DNA of 64,000 bases, from positions 1 through 64,000 of the forward strand of contig JAUYSP010000053.1 in assembly GCA_030696305.1 (NCBI GenBank), given 5' to 3'. How positions within the stretch are numbered: position 1 is the first letter of the stretch; every line of letters begins with the position of its first letter. Shown here in pieces: positions 25,777 through 35,638 of this stretch. The position numbers and the translations under genes were made by a program. Origin of the DNA: Legionellaceae bacterium (lineage in GTDB: Bacteria > Pseudomonadota > Gammaproteobacteria > Legionellales > Legionellaceae). The notes beneath the pieces are model-generated. The model did no database searches. It was given only the letters and a program-made list of their open reading frames with translations, and had not been told where the DNA came from.

Positions 25777-27705
25777 TTGAACGACATGGTAAAAAATTTG
25801 TTTTTATGGCTGATTATAGCTGTCGTATTGGTGTCTGTATTTAGTAACTTTGGCCCGAGCAATGCCGCAACAGACAAAATATCCTATAGTCAATTTTTAA
25901 CTGAAGTGTCTCAAGGTCTTGTGAGCACTGTTAGCGTAGAAGATGATCGCGTTATTCGTGGGGTTACTAAAAATAACCGACGCTTTGTGACTTATATCCC
26001 AGTTCATGATAATGCATTATTAGGTCAACTGTTAAAATATAACGTGACCGTCAGTGGTCAGGAAAAGCAGCAAGAAAGCTTTTTATTGCACTTGTTTATT
26101 AATTGGTTTCCGATGTTATTGCTTATTGGTGTATGGGTTTTCTTTATGCGGCAAATGCAAGGCGGAGGCGGTCGCGGGGCTATGTCGTTTGGTCGTTCAC
26201 GTGCGCGCTTGTTAGGTGAGGATCAGGTGAAAGTAACTTTTGCTGATGTCGCTGGTGTGGATGAAGCAAAAGAAGAAGTTAAAGAATTAGTCGATTTTTT
26301 ACGCGACCCTACTAAATTTCAGAATTTAGGAGGTCGAATTCCCCGTGGTGTGTTACTAGTTGGTTCTCCTGGAACAGGTAAAACATTATTAGCACGAGCA
26401 GTGGCCGGTGAAGCGAAAGTACCTTTTTTTACAATTTCCGGGTCTGACTTCGTTGAGATGTTTGTAGGTGTTGGTGCTTCGCGAGTTCGAGATATGTTTG
26501 AGCAAGCAAAAAAGCAAGCGCCATGCATTATTTTCATCGACGAAATTGATGCCGTTGGCCGTCATAGAGGAGCGGGTTTAGGCGGTGGCCATGATGAACG
26601 TGAACAAACATTAAACCAATTATTGGTTGAAATGGATGGGTTTGAAGGAAATGAAGGCGTGATTGTCATTGCTGCAACGAATCGTCCGGATGTATTGGAT
26701 CCGGCATTGTTACGTCCAGGTCGTTTTGATCGACAAGTAGTCGTTCCGCTACCGGATATTCGAGGTCGTGAGCAAATTCTGAAAGTTCATTTGGGTAAAA
26801 TACAAACAGACGGTACAGTGGAAATCATGCCGGTTGCCCGAGGTACTCCAGGGTTTTCTGGGGCGGATTTAGCTAACCTAGTAAATGAGGCTGCTCTATT
26901 TGCTGCTCGGGCTAATAAACGTAAAGTTAGTATGATTGAATTAGATAAAGCTAAAGATAAAATCATGATGGGTGCCGAGCGGCGATCTATGGTGATGAGT
27001 GAAGACGAGAAGAAATTGACTGCTTATCATGAAGCAGGACATGCAATAGTCGGCTTGAGCGTGCCAGAACATGACCCCGTGTATAAGGTTTCGATTATTC
27101 CTCGTGGCCGAGCACTTGGGGTTACTATGTTTTTACCAGAACAAGATCGGTATAGTTACACCAAGCGTCGTTTAGAAAGTCAGTTGGCTAGTCTGTTCGG
27201 TGGTCGTGTTGCTGAAGAATTAATTTTTGGTTTAGAAAGTGTGACAACAGGTGCATCAAATGATATTACTCGAGCAACGGATATTGCTCGTAAAATGGTG
27301 ACAAATTGGGGCTTATCCGAACTTGGACCGCTTACATTTGGTCAAGAAGAAGGTGAGGTCTTTTTAGGCCGTACAGTGAACCAAAATAAAGAAATCTCTG
27401 ATCAAACCGCCCAACGAATTGACGAAGAGGTGCGCAAAATTATCGATCGAAATTTCCAACGCGCTCATGATGTCTTAACTAAGAATATTGATATTTTGCA
27501 TATTATGGCAGAAGCGCTAATTAAGTATGAAACAATCGACGTCGAACAGATTAAAATAATTATGACTGGTCAAGAACCTCCTCCGCCAGAAGGTTGGGGA
27601 ACAGTTGAATTAGATATAAAAGACGAGCCTGCAATAAGTCAACCAAAGGCCCCAACTAGCTCAAGTAAAAAAAGAATTAAAGATAACCCTGCTAAAGAAC
27701 ACTAA
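25777..27705 (+). CDS. ftsH: ATP-dependent zinc metalloprotease FtsH
   Basis: 642 residues, inner-membrane AAA+ protease. Two N-terminal membrane segments (residues 5-22 and about 105-125) flank a periplasmic domain. Walker A GSPGTGKT is at 196-203, Walker [12 protein letters not shown] follows, and the zinc site HEAGH is at 418-422. The start is a TTG: AGAGGA at 25764-25769 lies seven bases before TTG 25777, whereas the first ATG (25786) is too far. Downstream folP begins one base after the stop. Confidence 0.97.
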   Translation: MNDMVKNLFLWLIIAVVLVSVFSNFGPSNAATDKISYSQFLTEVSQGLVSTVSVEDDRVIRGVTKNNRRFVTYIPVHDNALLGQLLKYNVTVSGQEKQQESFLLHLFINWFPMLLLIGVWVFFMRQMQGGGGRGAMSFGRSRARLLGEDQVKVTFADVAGVDEAKEEVKELVDFLRDPTKFQNLGGRIPRGVLLVGSPGTGKTLLARAVAGEAKVPFFTISGSDFVEMFVGVGASRVRDMFEQAKKQAPCIIFIDEIDAVGRHRGAGLGGGHDEREQTLNQLLVEMDGFEGNEGVIVIAATNRPDVLDPALLRPGRFDRQVVVPLPDIRGREQILKVHLGKIQTDGTVEIMPVARGTPGFSGADLANLVNEAALFAARANKRKVSMIELDKAKDKIMMGAERRSMVMSEDEKKLTAYHEAGHAIVGLSVPEHDPVYKVSIIPRGRALGVTMFLPEQDRYSYTKRRLESQLASLFGGRVAEELIFGLESVTTGASNDITRATDIARKMVTNWGLSELGPLTFGQEEGEVFLGRTVNQNKEISDQTAQRIDEEVRKIIDRNFQRAHDVLTKNIDILHIMAEALIKYETIDVEQIKIIMTGQEPPPPEGWGTVELDIKDEPAISQPKAPTSSSKKRIKDNPAKEH

Positions 27706-27706
27706 A

Positions 27707-28552
27707 GTGAATAAGGAGCAATTTGCTGCTTGGCGTAAAGCAAGCCAACGCCGCTCATTGGTAATGGGTATACTCAATATTACTCCGGATTCTTTCCATG
27801 ATGGAGGGCAGTTTATAGGTCGTGAGCAGGCCTATAAACATGCTCAATCTATGATAGATAACGGAGTTGATTTAATCGATATTGGTGGCGAATCATCTAA
27901 ACCTGGTGCGAAGCCTATTTCTTTGGATGAAGAATTAAATCGTGTTATTCCTGTTATCGAACGTATCTGCGCATCGACTGACATGTGTATATCCATTGAT
28001 ACGACTAAACCGATGGTTATGCAAGAAGCGATTAAAGCGGGTGCCGCGTGGATCAATGATATTGGCGCTTTAACAACAGAAGATGCTTTAGTTACCGCTG
28101 CACAATTGGACGTACCCATTTGTTTAATGCATATGCAAGGAAAACCCGAATGTATGCAACAGTCACCTCATTATGAGACAGACGTTATTGATGAAATTAA
28201 TTATTTTTTTGAACAACGCATTCATGCTTGTTTAGAAGTTGGAATAGCACGGGATAGATTAATTCTTGATCCAGGATTTGGTTTTGGTAAGTCGGTACAG
28301 CATAACATAGAGCTAATACGACGGTTTCATCAATTCAAACAACATCAATTACCGTTGTTGCTGGGTGTTTCGCGTAAAAGTACTATTGGTAATATTTTAG
28401 ATCAGCCACTGGCTGATCGATTAGCAGGGGGGCTTGCTTTAACGACTCTTGCTGTGATGCAGGGAGCATCTATAATCAGAACACATGATGTCATTGAAAC
28501 AAAACAGACGCTTAAAATAGTCGATGTTGTTGGGAGATTGGTAGATGAGTGA
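27707..28552 (+). CDS. folP: Dihydropteroate synthase
   Basis: 281 residues: condenses the pterin pyrophosphate with p-aminobenzoate in folate synthesis, the target of sulfonamides. Visible: [26 protein letters not shown], the LMHMQG block, [10 protein letters not shown] and LGVSRKST. It starts with GTG one base after the ftsH stop and overlaps glmM by eight bases, indicating coupled translation. Confidence 0.96.
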   Translation: MNKEQFAAWRKASQRRSLVMGILNITPDSFHDGGQFIGREQAYKHAQSMIDNGVDLIDIGGESSKPGAKPISLDEELNRVIPVIERICASTDMCISIDTTKPMVMQEAIKAGAAWINDIGALTTEDALVTAAQLDVPICLMHMQGKPECMQQSPHYETDVIDEINYFFEQRIHACLEVGIARDRLILDPGFGFGKSVQHNIELIRRFHQFKQHQLPLLLGVSRKSTIGNILDQPLADRLAGGLALTTLAVMQGASIIRTHDVIETKQTLKIVDVVGRLVDE

Positions 28553-29900
28553 GCGTAAATATTTTGGTACTGACGGTATCCGCGGAGAGGTTGGGTCCGA
28601 AGTAATTAATCCAGAGTTGATTTTAAAACTTGGTTGGGCAGTTGGACGAGTTCTTGCTAATGGTCATCGAAAAAAAGTATTAATCGGTAAAGACACACGC
28701 GTTTCCGGTTATATGCTTGAATCAGCTCTTGAAGCCGGACTATCAGCTGCAGGTGTTGATGTTCGCCTATTGGGGCCGATGCCTACTCCTGCCATTGCCT
28801 ATTTAACCCAAACGCTACGAGCACATGCCGGTATTGTTATCAGTGCGTCTCATAATTTATTTCAGGATAATGGCATTAAATTTTTCTCAGCTGATGGCAG
28901 CAAATTACCCGACGCGATTGAATTGGCTATTGAAGCGGAAATGGAGAAAAAAATGTGCCTGGTTTCTTCTGCTGAACTAGGCAAAGCGGCCCGTATTTAT
29001 GATGCACCAGGCCGCTATATTGAATTTTGTAAATCTACAATTCCTTCGATGACTAGGTTATCTGGATTAAAAGTAGTCGTAGATTGCGCACATGGGGCAA
29101 CTTATCACATCGCGCCCAAAGTATTTATGGAATTAGGCGCGGATGTTGTAGTAATTGGTGATAAGCCGGATGGATTTAATATTAACCAAAATTGTGGTTC
29201 CACAAATCCTGAACTACTTCGTAAACAAGTTCTTGAGTCTGGTGCAGATATAGGTGTGGCATTGGATGGTGATGGCGATCGAGTGATTATGGTTGATTCA
29301 GAAGGTCGATTAATTAACGGTGATCAGATTCTCTATATTATTGCAAAAGATCGTTATCAACGGGGTATTTTACACGGTGGAGTTGTCGGAACCTTAATGA
29401 GTAATTATGGTTTAGAAAAAGCAATGAATGCCATTGATATTCCTTTTTTGCGTGCTCGTGTTGGCGATCGATACGTTTTGGAAACATTACGAGAAAAAGA
29501 TTGGAAAATAGGTGGCGAACCTTCAGGGCATGTTGTTTGCCTTGATAAAACCACCACTGGGGATGGTATCGTTGCTGCATTGCAAGTTTTAGCAATTATG
29601 GTTAAACAAGAAAAAACAGTGCAAGAATTGGTGAATGGCATTACATTGCTTCCGCAATCTTTGGTTAATTATAAAACGCATAATGCGATAAAACTGGCAA
29701 CAGATCCGCGCGTATTACAGGCGGTGAGAGCGCTTGAAGCGGTTTTGAAAAATGAAGGTCGAGTACTGTTACGTCCCTCAGGTACAGAACCTGTGTTACG
29801 TGTGATGGTAGAAGGCAATGATAACCAGCAAGTTAAATTGTATGCAGATACGCTGACTGATGAAATTAAAGAAATAGAACAAAATTTTAGCGTCTGTTGA
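28545..29900 (+). CDS. glmM: Phosphoglucosamine mutase
   Basis: 451 residues: converts glucosamine-6-phosphate to glucosamine-1-phosphate for UDP-GlcNAc synthesis. Visible: FGTDGIRGE at the N-terminus, active serine in [13 protein letters not shown], metal-binding ALDGDGDR, sugar-binding GEPSGH, phosphate-binding [12 protein letters not shown]. The last residues Ser-Val-Cys and the TGA stop (29898-29900) lie inside the left end of a family B mini-element, so the natural C-terminus has been replaced by element sequence, though only a few residues are affected. Confidence 0.97.
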   Translation: MSERKYFGTDGIRGEVGSEVINPELILKLGWAVGRVLANGHRKKVLIGKDTRVSGYMLESALEAGLSAAGVDVRLLGPMPTPAIAYLTQTLRAHAGIVISASHNLFQDNGIKFFSADGSKLPDAIELAIEAEMEKKMCLVSSAELGKAARIYDAPGRYIEFCKSTIPSMTRLSGLKVVVDCAHGATYHIAPKVFMELGADVVVIGDKPDGFNINQNCGSTNPELLRKQVLESGADIGVALDGDGDRVIMVDSEGRLINGDQILYIIAKDRYQRGILHGGVVGTLMSNYGLEKAMNAIDIPFLRARVGDRYVLETLREKDWKIGGEPSGHVVCLDKTTTGDGIVAALQVLAIMVKQEKTVQELVNGITLLPQSLVNYKTHNAIKLATDPRVLQAVRALEAVLKNEGRVLLRPSGTEPVLRVMVEGNDNQQVKLYADTLTDEIKEIEQNFSVC

Positions 29901-29973
29901 CAATTTATATTTTGACGTCCCGCGGCTTGTCCGCGGGACGTAGGCATTGGATATGAATTATCAAAAGCCCCTA
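29888..29973. mobile_element. 86-base family B mini-element at the glmM 3' end
   Basis: Begins TAGCGTCTGTTGACAATTTAT and ends ...GCCCCTA, a degenerate version of the TA-flanked ends at 7530-7693. Its centre shares 24 consecutive bases with the left arm of that element and forms a 9-base GC hairpin (GTCCCGCGG 29917-29925, CCGCGGGAC 29931-29939). Only one hairpin remains, so it looks like an internally deleted copy. It supplies the glmM stop codon. Confidence 0.7.
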
Positions 29974-30043
29974 GGCTTGGTTACTTACCACCAGGCTTTC
30001 AGTCAGGGATAAAATAATGCATAAACCACACAAAGGAGTGTAC

Positions 30044-30808
30044 ATGAGACAAAAAATTATTATGGGTAATTGGAAAATGAATGGCCGTATGGACCAAATT
30101 ACCGTTTTGTTACATGACTTGGTAGAACATTTGTCTGAAAATCCACTGGCTCAATGCGTTGTTCTGCCTCCTGCGATTTATTTGCAACACGTGCGGGATA
30201 TATTACAACAGCATGGAATTTGCTGGGGAGCTCAAAATGTTTATCCAAACGATTCGGGAGCGTTTACTGGCGAATTGTCAGGGCCCATGCTAGCGGATTT
30301 TGGTTGCCGTTATGTACTTGTTGGACATTCAGAGCGTCGCCATCAATTTCATGAAGATGAAAAATTTGTTGCGGAAAAATTCCACCATGTGAAAGATCAT
30401 GGTATGATACCCGTTCTTTGCGTTGGTGAGACATTAAACGAACGTGAACAAGGATTAACAGAACAGACATTAACGAAGCAATTACTTGCTGTAGCTGCAA
30501 TCGCCGCTGAACAAGGGGATGTCTTTAATCGGTGTGTTATTGCTTATGAACCGGTTTGGGCTATTGGTACTGGACAGACAGCAACACCTGACCAAGTTCA
30601 AGCAGTTCATGTTTTTATCCGAAAATTTTTAGGACAAATTGGACAATCTTATGTTAATGAGTTGCCAATTTTATATGGTGGCAGTGTCAACGAAAAAAAT
30701 GCTTCCTCGTTGTTTGCAATGCCAGATGTTGATGGTGGTTTGATTGGTGGTGCATCTTTGAATGCACGACAGTTTGTGGAAATAGTAAAATGTATCAATT
30801 GTTATTAA
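30044..30808 (+). CDS. tpiA: Triosephosphate isomerase
   Basis: 254 residues: interconverts dihydroxyacetone phosphate and glyceraldehyde-3-phosphate. Visible: IMGNWKMNG with catalytic Lys, VGHSERR with catalytic His, [11 protein letters not shown] with catalytic Glu and loop 6, and LYGGSV near the end. The frame extends to ATG 30017, but AAAGGAG at 30032-30038 lies five bases before ATG 30044, which decides the start. It overlaps secG by 19 bases. Confidence 0.96.
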   Translation: MRQKIIMGNWKMNGRMDQITVLLHDLVEHLSENPLAQCVVLPPAIYLQHVRDILQQHGICWGAQNVYPNDSGAFTGELSGPMLADFGCRYVLVGHSERRHQFHEDEKFVAEKFHHVKDHGMIPVLCVGETLNEREQGLTEQTLTKQLLAVAAIAAEQGDVFNRCVIAYEPVWAIGTGQTATPDQVQAVHVFIRKFLGQIGQSYVNELPILYGGSVNEKNASSLFAMPDVDGGLIGGASLNARQFVEIVKCINCY

Positions 30809-31113
30809 TCGTACACGTGATAGTTGCTATTGCCATTATTGGCTTAGTGTTATTGCAACATGGTAAAGGCGCCGACATCGGTGCTGCATTTGGCTCCGGC
30901 GCGTCTAATACAGTGTTTGGAAGTCAGGGAACAGGTAGTTTTTTATTTAAATTAACGGGTGGCTTAGTACTCACGTTTTTTTGTACGAGTGTACTATTAT
31001 CAACGATAGTATCAGCTCAGTATAAGCATAGTTCGCAACAACTTCCCGGACAACAATTGCCAGCTAATGAAAGTAAAATTCCCTTGCCAGTAAATAATGA
31101 GAAAAATAAATAA
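30790..31113 (+). CDS. secG: Protein-export membrane protein SecG
   Basis: 107 residues, accessory subunit of the SecYEG translocon. Two hydrophobic helices ([19 protein letters not shown] and [15 protein letters not shown]) flank the conserved [20 protein letters not shown] loop. The gene overlaps the end of tpiA, so it is translated from the same mRNA. Polar C-terminal tail of about 35 residues. Confidence 0.95.
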   Translation: MYQLLLIVHVIVAIAIIGLVLLQHGKGADIGAAFGSGASNTVFGSQGTGSFLFKLTGGLVLTFFCTSVLLSTIVSAQYKHSSQQLPGQQLPANESKIPLPVNNEKNK

Positions 31114-31174
31114 AATGTAGGATGGATTTAGTGCTTTGTCATAAAGATCTATCTTTGTGAACGTTTTTATCTGC

Positions 31175-31252
31175 CCTTGCGAACGCGATGAAGCAATCTA
31201 GAGTGCTATGCTAGTCTCTGAATTGCTTTATTTTACTCGCAAAGACGGTATA
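31175..31252. repeat. Palindromic intergenic repeat, family A copy 2
   Basis: CCTTGCGAACGCGATGAAGC followed by AATCTAG, then after about 18 bases AATTGCTTTATTTTACTCGC and AAAGACG. The arms TTGCGA / TCGCAAA and AAGCAAT / ATTGCTT are inverted. It is related to the copy at 2467-2555 (shared GAAGCAATCTAG) and fills most of the gap between secG and tRNA-Leu. Confidence 0.55.
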
Positions 31253-31294
31253 AATCTGCATTGATACCTAGATTAAACCAGAAAACACAATAAT

Positions 31295-31380
31295 GCCGAA
31301 GTGGTGAAATTGGTAGACACGCCGTCTTGAGGGGGCGGTGGCGTAAAGCTGTGCCGGTTCGAATCCGGCCTTCGGCACCA
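31295..31380 (+). tRNA. tRNA-Leu (anticodon GAG)
   Basis: 86-base class II tRNA. Acceptor stem GCCGAAG pairs with CTTCGGC, discriminator A and encoded CCA follow. The anticodon loop TTGAGGG sits in a CCGTC/GGCGG stem, giving GAG. A long variable arm and a GGTTCGAATCC T-loop are present. Its position after secG matches the common gammaproteobacterial order. Confidence 0.97.
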
Positions 31381-31411
31381 TATACAAATGTTTCCTCTGA
31401 CAGGAGATTAT

Positions 31412-32095
31412 GTGTTTAAAAAATGTATTCCATTCGTTATATTATTTTTTTTAGCTAACGTTGCATTCCCAGCCAATGAACTCACAACAATAGAAAAAAA
31501 TAGCATTGAACGTATCGAAGTGCATGATCAAATCTATATGAAGCAAAAAGGCCCCTCTTTTTTTAAACAGCTTAGCATGGGGCAAACCCCTATGTTTACC
31601 ATTCTTACTTGTTCTGATTCACGAGTTCAAACAGAAGTGTTTGATGATAATCCAGAGGGCAATTTTTTTATGGTGAGGAATATTGGCAATCAATTAAAAA
31701 CATCGATGGGGTCAGTTGACTACGGTGTTTCTTACCTCAATACAAAGATATTATTAATTATTGGTCACTCTAAATGCGGTGCGATAGAAGCTATCAGAAA
31801 AGGACATTATAAACGTTTAAAAACAGATGTTGTAAAGGAGCTCAATGCAATTCCCATTCGACCGGGTATATCTAATATTTCGGGTGTTGTACAAAATGTT
31901 GATTACCAGATTGATGAGGCATTAAAGCAATATGCACAAAAGATTAAAAATCATCAGTTGGTCGTGGTAGGGGCCGTTTATGATTTTGCTGACGAAATGA
32001 ACAAAGGGGCGGGCGAGCTCCTAATTATTAATATTAATGGTGAAACTAATCCTACTAAATTAAAAAAAATAATTGGACCAACGCTCAATAATTAA
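31412..32095 (+). CDS. Beta-class carbonic anhydrase with signal peptide
   Basis: 227 residues. Zinc-site motifs CSDSR and GHSKCG (His-x2-Cys) identify a beta carbonic anhydrase, interconverting CO2 and bicarbonate. The N-terminus (FKKCIPFVILFFLANVAFPA) is a signal peptide, so the enzyme probably acts in the periplasm. AGGAG at 31402-31406 lies five bases before GTG 31412; the upstream ATG 31388 would spoil the signal peptide with extra polar residues. The start codon is 31 bases after tRNA-Leu, leaving no room for a promoter, so it is likely read through from the tRNA. nuoA follows after 83 bases. Confidence 0.9.
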   Translation: MFKKCIPFVILFFLANVAFPANELTTIEKNSIERIEVHDQIYMKQKGPSFFKQLSMGQTPMFTILTCSDSRVQTEVFDDNPEGNFFMVRNIGNQLKTSMGSVDYGVSYLNTKILLIIGHSKCGAIEAIRKGHYKRLKTDVVKELNAIPIRPGISNISGVVQNVDYQIDEALKQYAQKIKNHQLVVVGAVYDFADEMNKGAGELLIININGETNPTKLKKIIGPTLNN

Positions 32096-32178
32096 ATACT
32101 CGTGTAATTTTATGCTCCGCATCTTTTCGTAGTCACACAAATCGGTTATCATGGTCGCTGTTATGACGAGGTGCAATA

Positions 32179-32535
32179 ATGCTGTCAGAATATTTACCTA
32201 TACTTGTTTTTATTATTATCGGCTTGGGTCTTGGCTTAGCTATGGTGGGAGCAGGTAATCTTATATCTTCAAGCAAGCCAGATTCTGAAAAAAATTCGCC
32301 ATACGAATGTGGTTTCCCTGCATTTGAAAATGCCCATATCCCGTTTGACGTTAGATTTTATTTGGTTGCAATCCTATTTATTATTTTTGATTTAGAAACG
32401 GCGTTTTTTTTCCCGTGGGCTCTTGTATTGCGTAAACTTGGTTGGTGTGGATTTAGTACGATGATGTTATTTCTTGGTTTATTAGTAATTGGTTTTATCT
32501 ATGAGTGGAAGCGGGGTGCATTGGAATGGGAGTAG
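32179..32535 (+). CDS. nuoA: NADH-quinone oxidoreductase subunit A
   Basis: 118 residues, membrane subunit of complex I with three helices. Visible: the conserved [13 protein letters not shown] loop carrying Glu and Cys, and [12 protein letters not shown]. First gene of a 14-gene cluster. It ends in ALEWE and overlaps nuoB by ten bases. Confidence 0.96.
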   Translation: MLSEYLPILVFIIIGLGLGLAMVGAGNLISSSKPDSEKNSPYECGFPAFENAHIPFDVRFYLVAILFIIFDLETAFFFPWALVLRKLGWCGFSTMMLFLGLLVIGFIYEWKRGALEWE

Positions 32536-33038
32536 AGCATACTGCGGAATTGCAAAAACAAGGCTTTGTTACAACGTCAGTTGAAAAGCTGCTAGGTTGG
32601 GCTCATAGTGGTTCGATGTGGCCGATGACGTTTGGCTTGGCTTGCTGTGCAGTTGAAATGATGCACGTAGGCGCTGCACGTTATGATTTGGATCGCTTTG
32701 GGATTATTTTCCGTCCTAGCCCACGTCAGTCAGATGTTATGATTGTTGCGGGTACTTTATGTAACAAAATGGCACCAGCATTGCGTAAAGTGTACGATCA
32801 AATGGCGGAACCTCGGTGGGTTATTTCTATGGGTTCTTGCGCAAATGGCGGCGGGTATTATCACTATTCTTACTCTGTAGTACGTGGCTGTGATCGAATC
32901 GTTCCAGTCGATATTTATGTTCCAGGCTGTCCGCCCACAGCAGAAGCGTTGCTTTACGGTATTATTCAACTCCAAAATAAAATTAAGTATAAAAAAGTTA
33001 TTAACGTAAAAGGTAACTCCCAAGGTACGTCATCCTAA
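32526..33038 (+). CDS. nuoB: NADH-quinone oxidoreductase subunit B
   Basis: 170 residues, peripheral-arm subunit holding cluster N2 next to the quinone site. The four cysteine ligands are visible: [18 protein letters not shown] and [12 protein letters not shown] 32526 overlaps nuoA; the GTG at 32505 lies inside nuoA and is less likely. The last residues and the TAA stop lie in the left end of a palindromic repeat (33026-33146), so the extreme C-terminus is probably not ancestral. Confidence 0.96.
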   Translation: MGVEHTAELQKQGFVTTSVEKLLGWAHSGSMWPMTFGLACCAVEMMHVGAARYDLDRFGIIFRPSPRQSDVMIVAGTLCNKMAPALRKVYDQMAEPRWVISMGSCANGGGYYHYSYSVVRGCDRIVPVDIYVPGCPPTAEALLYGIIQLQNKIKYKKVINVKGNSQGTSS

Positions 33039-33146
33039 GCGTGGTTTTTTAAGCACGAAGGATTTCCCCAAGATGTGCGTTAGAGCAAGCATACTGAGAT
33101 ATTTCCAAATTTCGAGGGAGATTCTCGTAGCATTCGGGATGACGTA
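33026..33146. repeat. 121-base inverted-repeat element between nuoB and nuoC (family C)
   Basis: Ends are perfect 10-base inverted repeats, TACGTCATCC (33026-33035) and GGATGACGTA (33137-33146). The inside is an imperfect long palindrome (GTGGTTTTTTAAGCAC and others) with no coding capacity. It provides the nuoB stop codon. A partial relative, ACGTCATCCTGACGCG, is at about 60930-60945. Confidence 0.65.
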
Positions 33147-33178
33147 GTAGGATTTTAGTCGTGAAGGTATAGTGAAAG

Positions 33179-33859
33179 ATGACAAAACAAGACACTTTAA
33201 TTGAGTTATTAAATTCAAAGCTGCGTTATGAGCTCCCATTCATTGGTGTTGCGTATAATGAAGTGACAGTCGAATGTAATGTAGAGTCATTGATGCCATT
33301 ACTCTATGAATTACGAGACCAAAATGAATTCGCTTTTGATCAATTAATGGATTTGTGTGCCGTAGATTACTTACGTTATGGTGAGTATGACTGGGAAACG
33401 GAAGCTGCAACCGAATCAGGATTTTCTCGAGCAGTTGATCCTCAAGAGTCACGTGCGTATGTGCAAGATAAACCGCGTTTTGCAGTTGTTTATCATTTGC
33501 TTTCGACCACAAAAAATCAGCGATTACGCATAAAAGTATTTGTACATGAGAGTAATCCGGTTGTACCATCCGTGCATGAAATATGGAAAGCGGCTAATTG
33601 GTTTGAACGAGAAGCATATGATTTGTATGGCATTTTATTTGAAGGTCATCCTGATTTGCGACGTATTTTGACTGATTATGGTTTTATTGGTCATCCATTT
33701 AGAAAAGATTTTCCAATTAGTGGACACGTTGAAATGCGTTATGACGCGCAAGCACAGAAAGTAATTTATGAACCAGTTGATATTGAGCCTAGAACACTTG
33801 TACCGAAAGTGATTCGCAAAGATAACCGCTACCTTGATTTAGAAGGAACAACCAAGTGA
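33179..33859 (+). CDS. nuoC: NADH-quinone oxidoreductase subunit C
   Basis: 226 residues, the 30-kDa peripheral-arm subunit. Visible: DLCAVDYL, the signature [21 protein letters not shown], and PFRKDFP. It is separate from nuoD, unlike the fused NuoCD of E. coli, and overlaps nuoD by four bases. A 140-base gap containing the family C repeat separates it from nuoB. Confidence 0.96.
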   Translation: MTKQDTLIELLNSKLRYELPFIGVAYNEVTVECNVESLMPLLYELRDQNEFAFDQLMDLCAVDYLRYGEYDWETEAATESGFSRAVDPQESRAYVQDKPRFAVVYHLLSTTKNQRLRIKVFVHESNPVVPSVHEIWKAANWFEREAYDLYGILFEGHPDLRRILTDYGFIGHPFRKDFPISGHVEMRYDAQAQKVIYEPVDIEPRTLVPKVIRKDNRYLDLEGTTK

Positions 33860-35112
33860 GTTTAGATTTACAAAACTATACCCTTAATTTTGGTCCTCAA
33901 CATCCTGCGGCGCATGGTGTTTTACGCCTAGTTCTTGAGCTGGAAGGTGAGACTATTGTTCGGGCAGATCCGCACATTGGTTTATTGCATCGAGCAACTG
34001 AAAAATTAGTTGAGACTAAACCGTATTTACATAGCATCGGTTATATGGATCGTCTAGATTATGTATCCATGATGTGTAATGAACATGCTTACGTGCGCGC
34101 TATCGAAAAAATGTTGGGTGTAGAAGCACCAGTCAGAGCTCAATACATTCGCACAATGTTTGATGAAATCACTAGAATACTGAATCATTTATTATGGTTG
34201 GGTGCGATTGCAATAGATATTGGGGCAATGACGGTATTTCTATATTGTTTTCGTGAACGAGAAGATTTATTTGATTGCTATGAGGCAGTTTCTGGTGCTC
34301 GTATGCATGCTACGTACTATCGCCCTGGCGGAGTAGCTCGTGATTTACCAGAAAGTATGCCCCAATATGAAGCATCAAAATGGCATAGTGATCGAGAAGT
34401 TGAAACAATGAATGAGAACCGACAAGGTAGCTTGTTGGATTTCATTTGGTCTTTTACAGAACGATTCCCACGATGCGTTGACGAATATGAAACATTGTTA
34501 ACGGATAATCGAATTTGGAAACAACGCACGGTTGATATTGGGGTGGTTTCCCCAGAACAAGCATTGCAATGGGGTTTTTCTGGTCCTATGTTACGAGCCT
34601 CGGGCGTAGCTTGGGATTTACGTAAAAAACAATCCTATGCGGCTTATGATAAAGTGGATTTTGAGATTCCAGTAGGGAAAACAGGTGATTGTTATGATCG
34701 TTACCTAGTCCGTGTTGAAGAATTACGTCAATCCAATAAAATTGTTCGACAATGTGTGCAATGGTTACGAGCTAATCCCGGACCCATTAAGCTTGACGAT
34801 CACAAGATTACGCCGCCATCGCGAGCTGTGATGAAACACGATATGGAAGCACTTATTCATCACTTTAAATTATTTACAGAGGGATTTTGTTTACCTCTAG
34901 GGGAAGTATATAGTGCTGTTGAGGCTCCCAAAGGGGAGTTTGGTATATATTTGGTGTCGGATGGAGCTAATAAACCATATCGTATGAAAATTCGTGCGCC
35001 TGGTTTTTCTCATTTATCTGGTTTTGATGAAATGGTAAAAGGCCATATGCTAGCTGACGGCGTCGCAATTTTAGCCAGTCAGGACATTGTATTTGGGGAA
35101 ATTGATAGATAG
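33856..35112 (+). CDS. nuoD: NADH-quinone oxidoreductase subunit D
   Basis: 418 residues, the 49-kDa subunit that forms the quinone pocket with NuoB. Visible: [36 protein letters not shown], and the C-terminal DPVFGEIDR-like end. GTG start at 33856 overlaps the nuoC stop. Typical length (about 417). Confidence 0.97.
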   Translation: MSLDLQNYTLNFGPQHPAAHGVLRLVLELEGETIVRADPHIGLLHRATEKLVETKPYLHSIGYMDRLDYVSMMCNEHAYVRAIEKMLGVEAPVRAQYIRTMFDEITRILNHLLWLGAIAIDIGAMTVFLYCFREREDLFDCYEAVSGARMHATYYRPGGVARDLPESMPQYEASKWHSDREVETMNENRQGSLLDFIWSFTERFPRCVDEYETLLTDNRIWKQRTVDIGVVSPEQALQWGFSGPMLRASGVAWDLRKKQSYAAYDKVDFEIPVGKTGDCYDRYLVRVEELRQSNKIVRQCVQWLRANPGPIKLDDHKITPPSRAVMKHDMEALIHHFKLFTEGFCLPLGEVYSAVEAPKGEFGIYLVSDGANKPYRMKIRAPGFSHLSGFDEMVKGHMLADGVAILASQDIVFGEIDR

Positions 35113-35125
35113 AAGGTCGATAACC

Positions 35126-35626
35126 ATGTCGGAACATAAAAAATTAATGCAAGAGTTTGTTAGTGCAGCAGGTATAACTGAAATTGATAGTTGGGTTGCA
35201 AAATATCCCTCTGATCAAAAGCAATCAGCAGTAATGAGTGCGCTCATGGTCGTTCAACAAGAGCGAGGATATATAACATCTGAAGCAATGGATGCTGTCG
35301 CTGCTTATTTGGAAATGCCTGCAATTGCAGTATATGAAGTAGTCAATTTTTATTCAATGTATGAGCGTGAGCCACTCGGTCGTAATTTAATTAATGTTTG
35401 CACTAATGTCTCTTGTAAATTACGAGGCGCATCTGACATAGTGACTCATTTAGAGAAAAATTTACAAATTAAATTAGGTGAAACAACGAAAGATAAGCGT
35501 TTTACGTTGCGAGCGGTCGAATGTTTAGGAGCTTGTGTGAATGCTCCCATGATGCAAGTGAATCGAGATTATCATGAAAATCTTACATCCGAAACAGTAA
35601 GTGCTGTTTTGGAACAGTACGAGTGA
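35126..35626 (+). CDS. nuoE: NADH-quinone oxidoreductase subunit E
   Basis: 166 residues, [2Fe-2S] thioredoxin-fold subunit of the NADH module. Cysteine ligands are in CTNVSCKLRGA and ECLGACVNAPM. The frame reaches back into nuoD, but ATG 35126 (MSEHKKLMQ), preceded by AAGG, is the likely start. Confidence 0.95.
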   Translation: MSEHKKLMQEFVSAAGITEIDSWVAKYPSDQKQSAVMSALMVVQQERGYITSEAMDAVAAYLEMPAIAVYEVVNFYSMYEREPLGRNLINVCTNVSCKLRGASDIVTHLEKNLQIKLGETTKDKRFTLRAVECLGACVNAPMMQVNRDYHENLTSETVSAVLEQYE

Positions 35627-35638
35627 GAGGTTGAAGTA

